Shown: positions 1 to 6,214 of the stretch, piece after piece
How positions within the stretch are numbered: the first letter of the stretch is position 1
Layout of the letters: each line of letters starts with the position of its first letter
Origin: DASQWC01 sp035640475
Lineage (GTDB): Bacteria > Actinomycetota > JAICYB01
Assembly (NCBI GenBank): GCA_035640475.1
Contig: DASQWC010000005.1
Location: forward strand, 1 to 13,718
Direction: 5' to 3'
DNA: 13,718 bases
The notes under the pieces: model-generated
Seen by the model: only the letters and a program-made list of their open reading frames with translations
What the model was told of the DNA's origin: nothing
Database searches by the model: none
Translations under genes and position numbers: made by a program

Positions 1-609
1 GGTGTCGGCGAGAGGTTCCCCCCACAGGCAATAGATGTCGGCCACGGCCGCGCCGACGGCATACGCCGCATCAGACGAGCCTCCGAAGCTGATCGCGGGG
101 TGAGGCTCTTGCACCGGAAAGATGTCGGAGATGAAATCGGCGAACTGATAGTGCTCGCCTGCGTGATCGAACGCTTCGCGGTTCGTCCACACCTTCTTGA
201 CGATCTCGATGTATTCGCGCGTCCGGCTGTACCGCTCGTCGTGACCGAGGAAGTCGCCTTCGCGTTGCTGCTCGTGGTCGTTGCCGCCGGTGATGAAGTG
301 GATGGTCAGGCGGCCGTTGGAGATGTGATCCAGCGTCGCGAACGTCTTCGCCGCGAAGGTCGGAATCGAAATGTTCGGGCGGTGGGCGAGCAGGATCTGG
401 AGCGTGGTCGTGTTCATAGCGATCCATGCGGCGGCTTGCGCCGGGTCGGGCGTTCCCGAGCCGTAGGCGGTCAGCACCCGATCCCATCCGTGCTCCTCGT
501 GTGCCCGGGCGAGGCGGATCGTGTACTCGGGGTCGAAGCTTCCGGCCGAGCGACGGTTGATCTCCGAGCCGTCGTTTGTCGCGCCCATGCCGAGGAATTC
601 GATCGGCAT
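1..609 (-). CDS. SsuD-like flavin-dependent monooxygenase (LLM class), C-terminus off the left edge
   Basis: This is the first 203 codons of a bacterial-luciferase-like TIM-barrel enzyme of the alkanesulfonate monooxygenase type; the gene continues past base 1. Family members use FMNH2 from a partner reductase and O2, often to cleave C-S bonds, but the substrate here is unknown. Seen in the translation: LAHRPNISIPTFAAKTFATL (residues 74-93), then DHISNGR and FITGGNDHEQQREGD. GHDERYSR lies at 122-129 and FGGSSDAA at 175-182, all lining up with SsuD blocks. I see no cysteine in the stretch aligned with E. coli SsuD Cys54, so the substrate may differ. The ATG at 609 overlaps the stop of the upstream acetyltransferase (TGATG), with an AAGGG-type ribosome site about eight bases before it, so the two are probably one operon. 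Family assignment is firm; the ssuD name is not. Confidence 0.85.
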   Translation of the reverse strand, partial: MPIEFLGMGATNDGSEINRRSAGSFDPEYTIRLARAHEEHGWDRVLTAYGSGTPDPAQAAAWIAMNTTTLQILLAHRPNISIPTFAAKTFATLDHISNGRLTIHFITGGNDHEQQREGDFLGHDERYSRTREYIEIVKKVWTNREAFDHAGEHYQFADFISDIFPVQEPHPAISFGGSSDAAYAVGAAVADIYCLWGEPLADT

Positions 610-1310
610 CAGCCGGACCCTTCGTTTCGAACGATCACGGCTTCGGCCTCCACGCGGTCGACGAAGCCGAGCGCGAGGTACAGGCGATGGGCGTTTTCGT
701 TCGTCGATGCCACGTGCAGAAACGCTTCGTCGCCGCGGGCGCGGATGTGCCGGACGACCGCCAGCGTCAGTGCGCCGGCGAGCCCCCGCCCCCGATAGTC
801 GATTGCCGTGCAGACGGCGCTCACCTCCGTGAACCCTCGGCACCGGAGGCGCTCGCCGGCCATTGCAACGAGCCGTCCGTCCACCTTGTAGCCGATGTAC
901 CGTCCGAACTCGATCGTCCGCGGTCCGAAGGGCCCGGGCTGCGTCTCTTGGATGAGCCCGAGCATGTCGTCGACGTCGGACGGCTCGAGCTCCACAAAGT
1001 CGAAGTCGCTTCTCGGCGCCGCCACGTCGCGGGCAATCATCTGAAAGCACGGGATCGTGTGCTCGCGCACCCATCCCTGCGCGACCTCGACCGTCGGCGC
1101 GAACAACACGGTGCCTTTGCCGGCACCGACGAGCGTTGCGAGATCGTTCCACGCATCCGGTGAGTTGTCGGCGATCGCAGCGAACGGTCCAACCTCTGCG
1201 TGGAAGCGTCCCGCTTGCCCGACGCGTTCGGCGAGCGCGCTCAACGGTCCGTCGATCGCGTGCCAAACGACGTTGTCGAGGAGCCGGGCTTCTTCGATGA
1301 CGCTCGTCAT
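609..1310 (-). CDS. GNAT family N-acetyltransferase (FR47-like)
   Basis: A 233-residue acetyl-CoA-dependent N-acetyltransferase, presumably cytoplasmic, with unknown acceptor. The C-terminal half is the GNAT core: the acetyl-CoA pyrophosphate loop YRGRGLAG at residues 172-179 fits the R/QxxGxG/A motif. It is preceded by a strand (FTEVSAVCTAI) and followed by NENAHRLYLALGF around 204-216, the usual last helix and strand. The first ~100 residues form a separate N-terminal domain (DNVVWHAIDGPLSALAERVG) of the kind found in FR47-like GNAT proteins, so the length is normal for that subgroup. Start at ATG 1310; the purine-rich GAAAGAG directly before it is a poor ribosome site, so the start is likely but not certain. 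Its stop overlaps the start of the SsuD-like gene by one base. It probably heads this two-gene unit. Confidence 0.88.
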   Translation of the reverse strand: MTSVIEEARLLDNVVWHAIDGPLSALAERVGQAGRFHAEVGPFAAIADNSPDAWNDLATLVGAGKGTVLFAPTVEVAQGWVREHTIPCFQMIARDVAAPRSDFDFVELEPSDVDDMLGLIQETQPGPFGPRTIEFGRYIGYKVDGRLVAMAGERLRCRGFTEVSAVCTAIDYRGRGLAGALTLAVVRHIRARGDEAFLHVASTNENAHRLYLALGFVDRVEAEAVIVRNEGSG

Positions 1311-1378
1311 CTCTCTTTCGTTTCCGCCAAGAAGAGACGACTACCGTAACCGGATTCAACTGCCGGTAGCAGTGCCGG

Positions 1379-2854
1379 CTAGGCCGAGGTGTTCTCGACG
1401 AACTGGTTCCCGGTTCCCTTGTCGGTGAAGGGACGGAGGACCGACGCCAGCTGGTTGCGCTCGAGCCAGTTGTCGTTGCCGGACACGTTCAGGCCCCAGT
1501 CGTGGTTCGCGAGCTTGTTGTTCCGGACCACGTTGCCGCTGGTCGAGGCGTGGACGATGCCCTGGGTCGAGCCGTAGAGCCAAACTCCGTGCATCGTCGA
1601 CCTCACGTCGTTGCCCTCGATCACGTTGCCGTTGCTTCCCGAGACGAAGATCGCTGCGTTGCCGGGAACCGTGTCGACCTTCGGAATGTCGATCACATTG
1701 CCGACGATCAGGTTGCGATCCGCAGGTGCGTCGTACTCCGTCGCAGACTCCGAACGGTCGTCGGGTGTGATTCCGAGGTTCGTGAGGCCGTTGATGACGT
1801 TGTTCGCGACCACGTTGTCACTCGAGCCGCGGTAGAGCCATACTGCGGCGCCGAGGCCTTCGGGCACGGTGCCGTTGTCGGTGAGCGTATTCCCCTGGAT
1901 CGTCGACTCGACGGTGCCCTTGTCGAACCGGACGGCGCCGTGGTCGCCGTTGCGAATGGTGCAGCCTTCGACGTGCGCCCCACGGGCCAGCTCGAAGTTG
2001 AGCGGGAACGGGTTCGACGTGGATCCGCCGGGGACCCGGCTCCCGTCGAGCGTCAGGCCGCGGATCGTCATGTTCATCGAGCCGGTGTAGACGTCGGCGC
2101 TGCGCACGCCCTGAATGGCCACCCGGTCGAGATCGATCACATTCGCGCCGACCGCCGCGACTCGTGCGTAGAGGACGTTGAGCTGCGAGACTCGGCTCCC
2201 GGCCGGGTGAAATGCGACCGCCGTGCCGAGCGCTCCTCGTGTCACCCCTTGCATCGTGCTGCCCGACAGCGATTTGTACGCGACGACCTCGTTTTCGACG
2301 AGGAGGTAATTGGGCTCCTTCCCCCAACCCTTGTTGCTGGCCACGCTCACCCAATTCGCCGCGTTCGGCATCGGCGTGGACAGCGTTGATGTCTGAACCG
2401 GCGAGGCGCCGCCGGCCGCGCGAACGGCGATAACCGCGCCGGGAACGACGCCTTTCGTGCTAGTGACGGTGAGGCGGTTCGACCCCTCGACGATCGAGCC
2501 CTTGGTCGCGAAGACCCGGCTCGTCACGATGTGTGACCCGGAAGTGCCGTTCAGGTGCTTCAGAGTGGCGCCCGGCTCTCCGGTGAACTCCACGTTCGAG
2601 TCGATGCGGACCCCGGCGGCGATGTAGGTGCCGGCGGGGAAGTACACGATCCCGGCCTTCGCGGCCATGTCGTTCTCCGCTCGCTGAATGGCTGCCGTGT
2701 CGTTCGTGACGCCGTCGCCGACCGCTCCGTAATCACGAACGTTCGCGACCGGCCGCAACAGCTCCTGCGCGAAGCTCCGGACGGCCGGGGTGACGGTGAA
2801 TGCTGCCGTGAGGACCAACCCGATTCCTGCTGCTGCCCGCTTTTTGTTCCCCAT
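1379..2854 (-). CDS. Secreted right-handed parallel beta-helix protein (pectate lyase 3-type fold)
   Basis: A 491-residue exported protein. It opens with a signal peptide (MGNKKR, then a hydrophobic run to about residue 30, with FAQ as a likely cleavage site). Next comes the entry motif of the Pectate_lyase_3 superfamily, VRDYGAVGDGVTNDTAAIQ (39-57). From about 290 to the end there are repeated helix rungs of the N-x-I/V-x-x-N type (NNVINGLTNLGI, NLIVGNVIDI, GNVVRNNKL, DNWLERNQL). Residues about 115-230 do not look like rungs and form an insert (see finding). This fold is shared by polysaccharide lyases, hydrolases, epimerases and phage tailspikes; I cannot see a diagnostic active site, so no substrate is named. 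A TTG nine bases upstream (2863) could also start the frame; ATG 2854 is chosen because it gives a standard basic n-region. No Shine-Dalgarno sequence is obvious. Confidence 0.82.
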   Translation of the reverse strand: MGNKKRAAAGIGLVLTAAFTVTPAVRSFAQELLRPVANVRDYGAVGDGVTNDTAAIQRAENDMAAKAGIVYFPAGTYIAAGVRIDSNVEFTGEPGATLKHLNGTSGSHIVTSRVFATKGSIVEGSNRLTVTSTKGVVPGAVIAVRAAGGASPVQTSTLSTPMPNAANWVSVASNKGWGKEPNYLLVENEVVAYKSLSGSTMQGVTRGALGTAVAFHPAGSRVSQLNVLYARVAAVGANVIDLDRVAIQGVRSADVYTGSMNMTIRGLTLDGSRVPGGSTSNPFPLNFELARGAHVEGCTIRNGDHGAVRFDKGTVESTIQGNTLTDNGTVPEGLGAAVWLYRGSSDNVVANNVINGLTNLGITPDDRSESATEYDAPADRNLIVGNVIDIPKVDTVPGNAAIFVSGSNGNVIEGNDVRSTMHGVWLYGSTQGIVHASTSGNVVRNNKLANHDWGLNVSGNDNWLERNQLASVLRPFTDKGTGNQFVENTSA

Positions 2855-2934
2855 AGTGGGCAAACCGTAGGAGCCGCGCGGCGCGAGAAGTATGCCGAAA
2901 TGCCTGGTCCGGACGTGGGCGTAGGCACGTGGTT

Positions 2935-2948
2935 AGTTCGTACGAACT
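2935..2948. promoter_or_regulatory. Perfect 14-bp palindrome, candidate repressor operator
   Basis: AGTTCGTACGAACT reads identically on both strands. It lies 80 bp before the beta-helix start and about 280 bp after the end of a tetR gene on the same strand. Contiguous palindromes of this size are typical targets of dimeric TetR- or MarR-type repressors. Binding by the neighbouring TetR is inference; this palindrome differs in sequence from the inverted repeat in front of the hydrolase-tetR pair. Confidence 0.5.
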
Positions 2949-3020
2949 CTGTCCGCGGCCGGTACGGGCGTTTGGTGCGACCGCGCATTTTTACGCAGAC
3001 AGGGGCGGCAACCGAGGGCA

Positions 3021-3047
3021 TGATTCCCGGTAGAACGGGGGGAATCA
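3021..3047. repeat. Inverted repeat, 8-bp arms with 11-base spacer
   Basis: TGATTCCC (3021-3028) and GGGAATCA (3040-3047) are perfect inverted copies separated by 11 bases. It lies between the tetR gene and the beta-helix gene on the minus strand. There is no T-tract after it on either strand, so it is unlikely to be an intrinsic terminator. A protein-binding site or a transcript hairpin are both possible. Confidence 0.45.
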
Positions 3048-3053
3048 CCGCCG

Positions 3054-3233
3054 GTGAGCGCTGTCTTTCTCGACGATCCGGGCCGGGCCGTCACCGAGCT
3101 CGCCGCAACGGGCGAGTGTCGGGCAGTGATCGATGCGCGTCTCGATCGACTGCCGGTTAGCGAGCGACGCGTCCTCACACGCGTCGCCGCCATCGGTGCC
3201 GCGTCCGGCCCGGAGCGTCGTCCCGCCCGCTAG
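3054..3233 (+). pseudogene. Small ORF resembling a fragment of an AAA-ATPase/cyclase-type regulator
   Basis: A 59-codon plus-strand ORF with GTG start and TAG stop. Residues about 24-47 (AVIDARLDRLPVSERRVLTR, then VAAIG) closely recall the segment after the ATPase domain of large AAA_16/LuxR- or adenylate-cyclase-type regulators, which usually reads like RAVIxARLDRLPxxERxVLxxAAVIG. Third codon positions are G/C-rich (43 of 59), as in real genes here. Those proteins run to a thousand residues, so this would be a relic; an in-frame TGA at 3021-3023 blocks extension upstream. Its TAG overlaps the stop of the opposing tetR gene in a CTAG. No clear ribosome site was seen. Alternatives: a small unrelated protein, or chance coding on the opposite strand. 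Confidence 0.4.
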
Positions 3234-3814
3234 GCGGAGCGGGCGATCGCCAGCAGCGCACGCGTCATGACACGCGTCGCGGCGGCCCTTCCCAGGCCGC
3301 GCTGGCGGCGGAGCAGGCGCCACGAGATCGGGTCGGTCACGAGCTCCGCCGCGTCGAGCGCCTCGTCACGAGCACTCGCGTCCAAGCCCGTCATCTCCGT
3401 CGCCAGGAGCTCGGACAGTCGCGCGCGGGTGGCCGATCGGACGCGCTCCAGCCCCGCCCGGAGATCGTCGGTCTCGTAGGTGAGCACCACCCACCGCACC
3501 GCGGATACCTCGTCCATCGATGCGCACAGGTCCGCGACGTAGGAGCGGACCCGGTTCTCGAGCGAGCCCTCTGCCGGCGCCGGCGGAAGCGAATCGATGA
3601 CGCGAGCGACTTGCTTGTCGATGGCGGCCGCGAACAGCGATCGAATGTCGTCGAAGTTGTTGAACAGGGTGCGCTGCGTGACGCCCGCGCGAGCAGCGAT
3701 GGCTTCGGTCGTCGGGAGCTCGCCGTCTGCGCGGACATACTCGAGCAGGGAATCCACGATTGCCCGGCGCGTTCGTTCCGAGCGCGCGTTGCGGCCGTCG
3801 AGGCGGGTGTTCAT
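3230..3814 (-). CDS. TetR family transcriptional repressor
   Basis: A 194-residue one-component regulator. The N-terminal DNA-binding domain spans about residues 12-62 with the helix-turn-helix TTEAIAARAGVTQRTLFNNF (35-54), where family members typically carry a tyrosine or phenylalanine followed by HF/NF. The rest is an all-helical ligand-binding and dimerisation domain whose inducer cannot be predicted. Its ATG overlaps the TGA of the metallo-hydrolase gene upstream (ATGA, 3814-3811), with no good ribosome site of its own, so it should be translated by coupling and made together with the hydrolase. The obvious targets are the inverted repeat at 4644-4674 in front of this operon (autoregulation, perhaps also the divergent TPR gene) and the palindrome at 2935-2948. 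Its stop shares a CTAG with the facing small ORF. Confidence 0.9.
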   Translation of the reverse strand: MNTRLDGRNARSERTRRAIVDSLLEYVRADGELPTTEAIAARAGVTQRTLFNNFDDIRSLFAAAIDKQVARVIDSLPPAPAEGSLENRVRSYVADLCASMDEVSAVRWVVLTYETDDLRAGLERVRSATRARLSELLATEMTGLDASARDEALDAAELVTDPISWRLLRRQRGLGRAAATRVMTRALLAIARSA

Positions 3815-4620
3815 GTCGAGACCGACATGAGATCCGTGCCGACCAGCACTTCGCCGGCAAAGTGCCGCGCCGCCTCCTCACCCCATTCGTGCTCGGTTCC
3901 CGGACGCGGCGACGGGATCATGTGCGTGAGCGCGAGCGTCCGCACGCCGTTGCGTGCGGCAGTTCGTCCTGCGTCTTCGGTGCTGGAGTGGTAGTCGAGC
4001 ACGTCCTGGAGACGCGGACTGGGCACTGCTTCGATCAGCGAGCGGCGAAGGACGGTTTGCACGTAGACGCTCGCGTCGCGGCAGAGGGTGTCCAAGCCAT
4101 CGCACGGCATGCTGTCTCCGCCGATAGCGACGGCCGTGCCGCCGTCCTCGAAGCGGTAGCCGATCGCCGGCCGCACGACACCGTGGTCCACGAGGGCCGC
4201 GGTCACGCCGTCCAACACCGGGCCCTCTGTCACCTCGGTGACCTCAACTCGCGGGCGCCACGTCAGATCCGCGTGGTGGGCGATCCGAAAGCCGATGTCG
4301 TCCTCCATCGCCGCGAGCGTTCGGCCGACGAACGACTCGGTTCCCGGCGGACCGACGACGTTCAGCACCTCGTCGGTCGGGCTCATCGCCCAGCGCATCG
4401 TGATGAGATCGCTCAGATCCTGGACGTGGTCGGAATGCAGGTGCGTCAGCAGGATCGTGTCGAGCTGAAGAGGTGACACCCCGGCGCCGGTCAGCCGCAT
4501 CAGCACGCCGCGGCCGCAATCCACGAGCACGGGACGCCCGCCCATCCGCACGAGGGTGCTCGGCCCGGCCCGGTTCGCGTCGGGCAGGGGACAGCCGGTG
4601 CCGAGCAGGACGACCTCCAT
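3811..4620 (-). CDS. Metallo-beta-lactamase-fold hydrolase, RNase Z/arylsulfatase-like
   Basis: A 269-residue metal-dependent hydrolase of the RNase Z-like MBL branch, which also holds the AtsA arylsulfatases and class II cyclic-nucleotide phosphodiesterases. Visible: the entry strand VVLLGTGCPLPDANRAGPST (3-22), the zinc motif THLHSDH (H60, H62, D64, H65), a further histidine at 146 (VDHG), the bridging aspartate in GGDS (D169), and late histidines in DYHSS (H211) and LTHMIP (H233). All expected metal ligands therefore look present. Genuine tRNA-processing RNase Z is possible, but the pairing with a repressor suggests a small-molecule substrate. The frame is open for 31 more codons upstream; ATG 4620 is chosen because the fold begins at its first residue and a strong ribosome site precedes it. 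It overlaps tetR by four bases, forming a regulated two-gene operon. Confidence 0.87.
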   Translation of the reverse strand: MEVVLLGTGCPLPDANRAGPSTLVRMGGRPVLVDCGRGVLMRLTGAGVSPLQLDTILLTHLHSDHVQDLSDLITMRWAMSPTDEVLNVVGPPGTESFVGRTLAAMEDDIGFRIAHHADLTWRPRVEVTEVTEGPVLDGVTAALVDHGVVRPAIGYRFEDGGTAVAIGGDSMPCDGLDTLCRDASVYVQTVLRRSLIEAVPSPRLQDVLDYHSSTEDAGRTAARNGVRTLALTHMIPSPRPGTEHEWGEEAARHFAGEVLVGTDLMSVST

Positions 4621-4628
4621 CACGACGG

Positions 4629-4638
4629 CCTCCCCTCC
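4629..4638 (-). promoter_or_regulatory. Ribosome binding site deciding the hydrolase start
   Basis: On the minus strand GGAGGGGAGG ends eight bases before ATG 4620. It is one of the few strong Shine-Dalgarno sequences in the window and rules in favour of this ATG over the upstream in-frame start at 4713. Confidence 0.8.
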
Positions 4639-4643
4639 GACGG

Positions 4644-4674
4644 AAACTATCTTCAGTCTGGCAGAAGATAGTTT
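4644..4674. promoter_or_regulatory. 31-bp inverted repeat (11-bp perfect arms), candidate TetR operator
   Basis: AAACTATCTTC (4644-4654) and GAAGATAGTTT (4664-4674) are perfect inverted copies around a nine-base spacer. They are AT-rich islands in GC-rich DNA. The site lies just upstream of the hydrolase ribosome site and is the only strong dyad between the hydrolase-tetR operon and the divergent TPR gene. It fits an operator through which the TetR represses its own operon. In RNA it could also fold into an 11-bp hairpin in the hydrolase leader. No clean -35/-10 pair for the minus-strand promoter was recognised nearby; GATAGT within the right arm (minus strand) is the best -10-like match. Confidence 0.62.
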
Positions 4675-4734
4675 GCCGTCGCAACCCGGATCGGGCGCCG
4701 AGCGCTTTTTCAATCGAGATCGCGGGACCGGTCG

Positions 4735-4740
4735 TATGAT
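4735..4740 (+). promoter_or_regulatory. -10 box for the TPR gene, short or absent leader
   Basis: TATGAT matches the TATAAT consensus at five of six positions and ends nine bases before the GTG start. No Shine-Dalgarno sequence lies between them, so the transcript should have at most a few leader bases. No convincing -35 hexamer was seen 16-18 bp upstream. Confidence 0.55.
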
Positions 4741-4749
4741 GCAGGCGCG

Positions 4750-6207
4750 GTGAGCGCGACGACACCCCAGGAACTCCTCGATGCCGGCCTGAACGCCTTC
4801 ATGTCCGGCGATATCGAAGGCTCGAGACGCTCACTCTCGGCCGCCGTGGGTGCCGGCGCCGTGCCGATGGCCAACATGATTCTCGGCGCCATCGCCTTCG
4901 CCGACGAGGACTTTCCCGAGTGCCAGCACCAGTGGGAAGAGGCTTTTCGCATGTTCAAGGAGGCCGGCGACAAGCGAGGGGCAGCCCGCGCCGCCACGAA
5001 TCTCGGCTCCCTGTATTACGACGCCTATGGAAACGAATCGGCCGGCCATGGCTGGCTCAGCCGAGCCGGACGACTTCTGGAGCACGAGGGTCGCTGCGTG
5101 GAGCGGGGCTATCTCGAGCTCGCGCTGGTTGCCTGCGACGTCCGAGACATGTCGGCGCTCGAGGAGTCGGCTGCCGTGGCCCTCGACCTTGCCATCGAGT
5201 TCAACGACGCAAGTCTCGAGGCTCGCGCGCTTGCCGACGGGGGCCTGGCCCTGATCACGCAGGGAAATCTCACGAAAGGTTTCGCCCGGCTCGACGAAGC
5301 TATGACTCCCGTCTCGGCGGGCGAGGTCGACCCGATGACGTCCGGGATGATCTACTGCGCGCTGCTGACGGCGTGCGAGCGGACCGGCGAGCTGCGCCGA
5401 GCCGAGGAGTGGACGCGCGCCGCGCAGGAGTTCTCGACGCAGCGATTTGCCGGAAGGCTGCCGGTCCTTCACGCGCACTGCCGGCTCGCCTACGGGACGG
5501 TGTTGTGTGATGCGGGACGACTCTCGGAGGCCGAAGAGGAGCTGGTCTGCGCCCTGGAGCCGAGCGCGTGCGTGCCGAAGAACGCGGAGGCGGCGGGATA
5601 CCTGGCGCATCTCAGGCTCCTTCAGGGACGCGTCGACGACGCTGCGGAGGTCCTCGCGCCGTATTCCGATCGCTTCGAAGTCGTCGATCCGCTGGCGCGG
5701 CTGCATTACGCGCGCGGGGAGTTCGATCTTGCGGCCGCCGTCATCGGCCGGGCGTTGCAGGACATGGTGGGCGACCGGTTGCGTGCCGGGCGGCTGCTTG
5801 GGCTTCTCGTCGACGTCGAGATCGCGCGCAACGACCTCACGGCCGCGGATCGGGCCGCCGAACGCCTCGCTGACTATGCCGACGAATCCGACAGCGCCAT
5901 TCTTCGAGCCGTTGCGCGGCTCGCCGACGGACGCGTCTTTGCGGCTCGCGCCGACTTTGCGGCCGCATCGGCCGCGCTTCGGGAGGGACTCGAAGCACTC
6001 AGCGGTGAGGAGCGCCCGGTTCTCGCCGGAATCATTCGCGTCGATCTCGCTCACGCGCTCGCGGATGCCGGCGAGACCGCAGCGGCGCTCGACGAGGCGC
6101 GGGCTGCGCTGGCCTCGGCCGAGCGACTGGGAGCCGAGCGAGAGGCCGCACGCGCCGCTGCGCTGATCGAGCGGCTCGGGACATCGGCACCGGTCGCGCG
6201 GGCCTGA
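4750..6207 (+). CDS. TPR protein: LuxR-type regulator module without a DNA-binding domain
   Basis: A 485-residue all-helical protein of tetratricopeptide-like repeats, cytoplasmic, no signal or membrane segment. Early repeats include NAFMSGDIEGSRRSLSAAVG, FKEAGDKRGAARAATNLGSL and ALADGGLALITQGNLTKGFA; the middle has CERTGELRRAEEWTRAAQEF; the last are ALADAGETAAALDEARAALA and RLGAEREAARAAALIERLG. This series matches the N-terminal TPR half of a common actinobacterial class of LuxR-family regulators. In that class the ...AALLRELG end is followed by a linker and a LuxR helix-turn-helix. Here the chain stops 10 residues after ALIERLG, so the HTH is absent, and the next gene leaves no room for one. 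It may be a protein-interaction scaffold or an antagonist of a full-length relative. GTG 4750 is preceded by a -10 box and no ribosome site; the transhydrogenase follows after 7 bases. Confidence 0.78.
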   Translation: MSATTPQELLDAGLNAFMSGDIEGSRRSLSAAVGAGAVPMANMILGAIAFADEDFPECQHQWEEAFRMFKEAGDKRGAARAATNLGSLYYDAYGNESAGHGWLSRAGRLLEHEGRCVERGYLELALVACDVRDMSALEESAAVALDLAIEFNDASLEARALADGGLALITQGNLTKGFARLDEAMTPVSAGEVDPMTSGMIYCALLTACERTGELRRAEEWTRAAQEFSTQRFAGRLPVLHAHCRLAYGTVLCDAGRLSEAEEELVCALEPSACVPKNAEAAGYLAHLRLLQGRVDDAAEVLAPYSDRFEVVDPLARLHYARGEFDLAAAVIGRALQDMVGDRLRAGRLLGLLVDVEIARNDLTAADRAAERLADYADESDSAILRAVARLADGRVFAARADFAAASAALREGLEALSGEERPVLAGIIRVDLAHALADAGETAAALDEARAALASAERLGAEREAARAAALIERLGTSAPVARA

Positions 6208-6214
6208 GCCCCGC

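Larger units (their letters stand above)
2864..3053. other. Intergenic control region upstream of the beta-helix gene
   Basis: This non-coding stretch lies upstream of the beta-helix gene on the minus strand. It holds a perfect palindrome at 2935-2948, an 8-bp-arm dyad at 3021-3047 and an A/T tract (2987-2993) that is unusual for this GC-rich DNA. On the minus strand a TACGGT hexamer (2869-2864) sits nine bases before ATG 2854 and could be a weak -10 box. No convincing -35 and no T-tracted terminator after tetR were found. Confidence 0.5.

Noticed and set aside
1341..1379. Small hairpins (CTACCG...CGGTAG; GCCGG...CCGGC) after the beta-helix gene, considered as a terminator
   Set aside because: Arms are only 5-6 bp, one overlaps the stop codon, and no T-tract follows on the minus strand.
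2987..2993. A/T tract read as a minus-strand -10 box for the beta-helix gene
   Set aside because: The nearest -35-like TTGCCG is only 12 bases away, too short a spacing for a standard promoter; left uncalled.
4621..4713. 31-residue N-terminal extension of the metallo-hydrolase from an upstream start
   Set aside because: It would run through the inverted repeat and the strong ribosome site, and the fold begins at ATG 4620.
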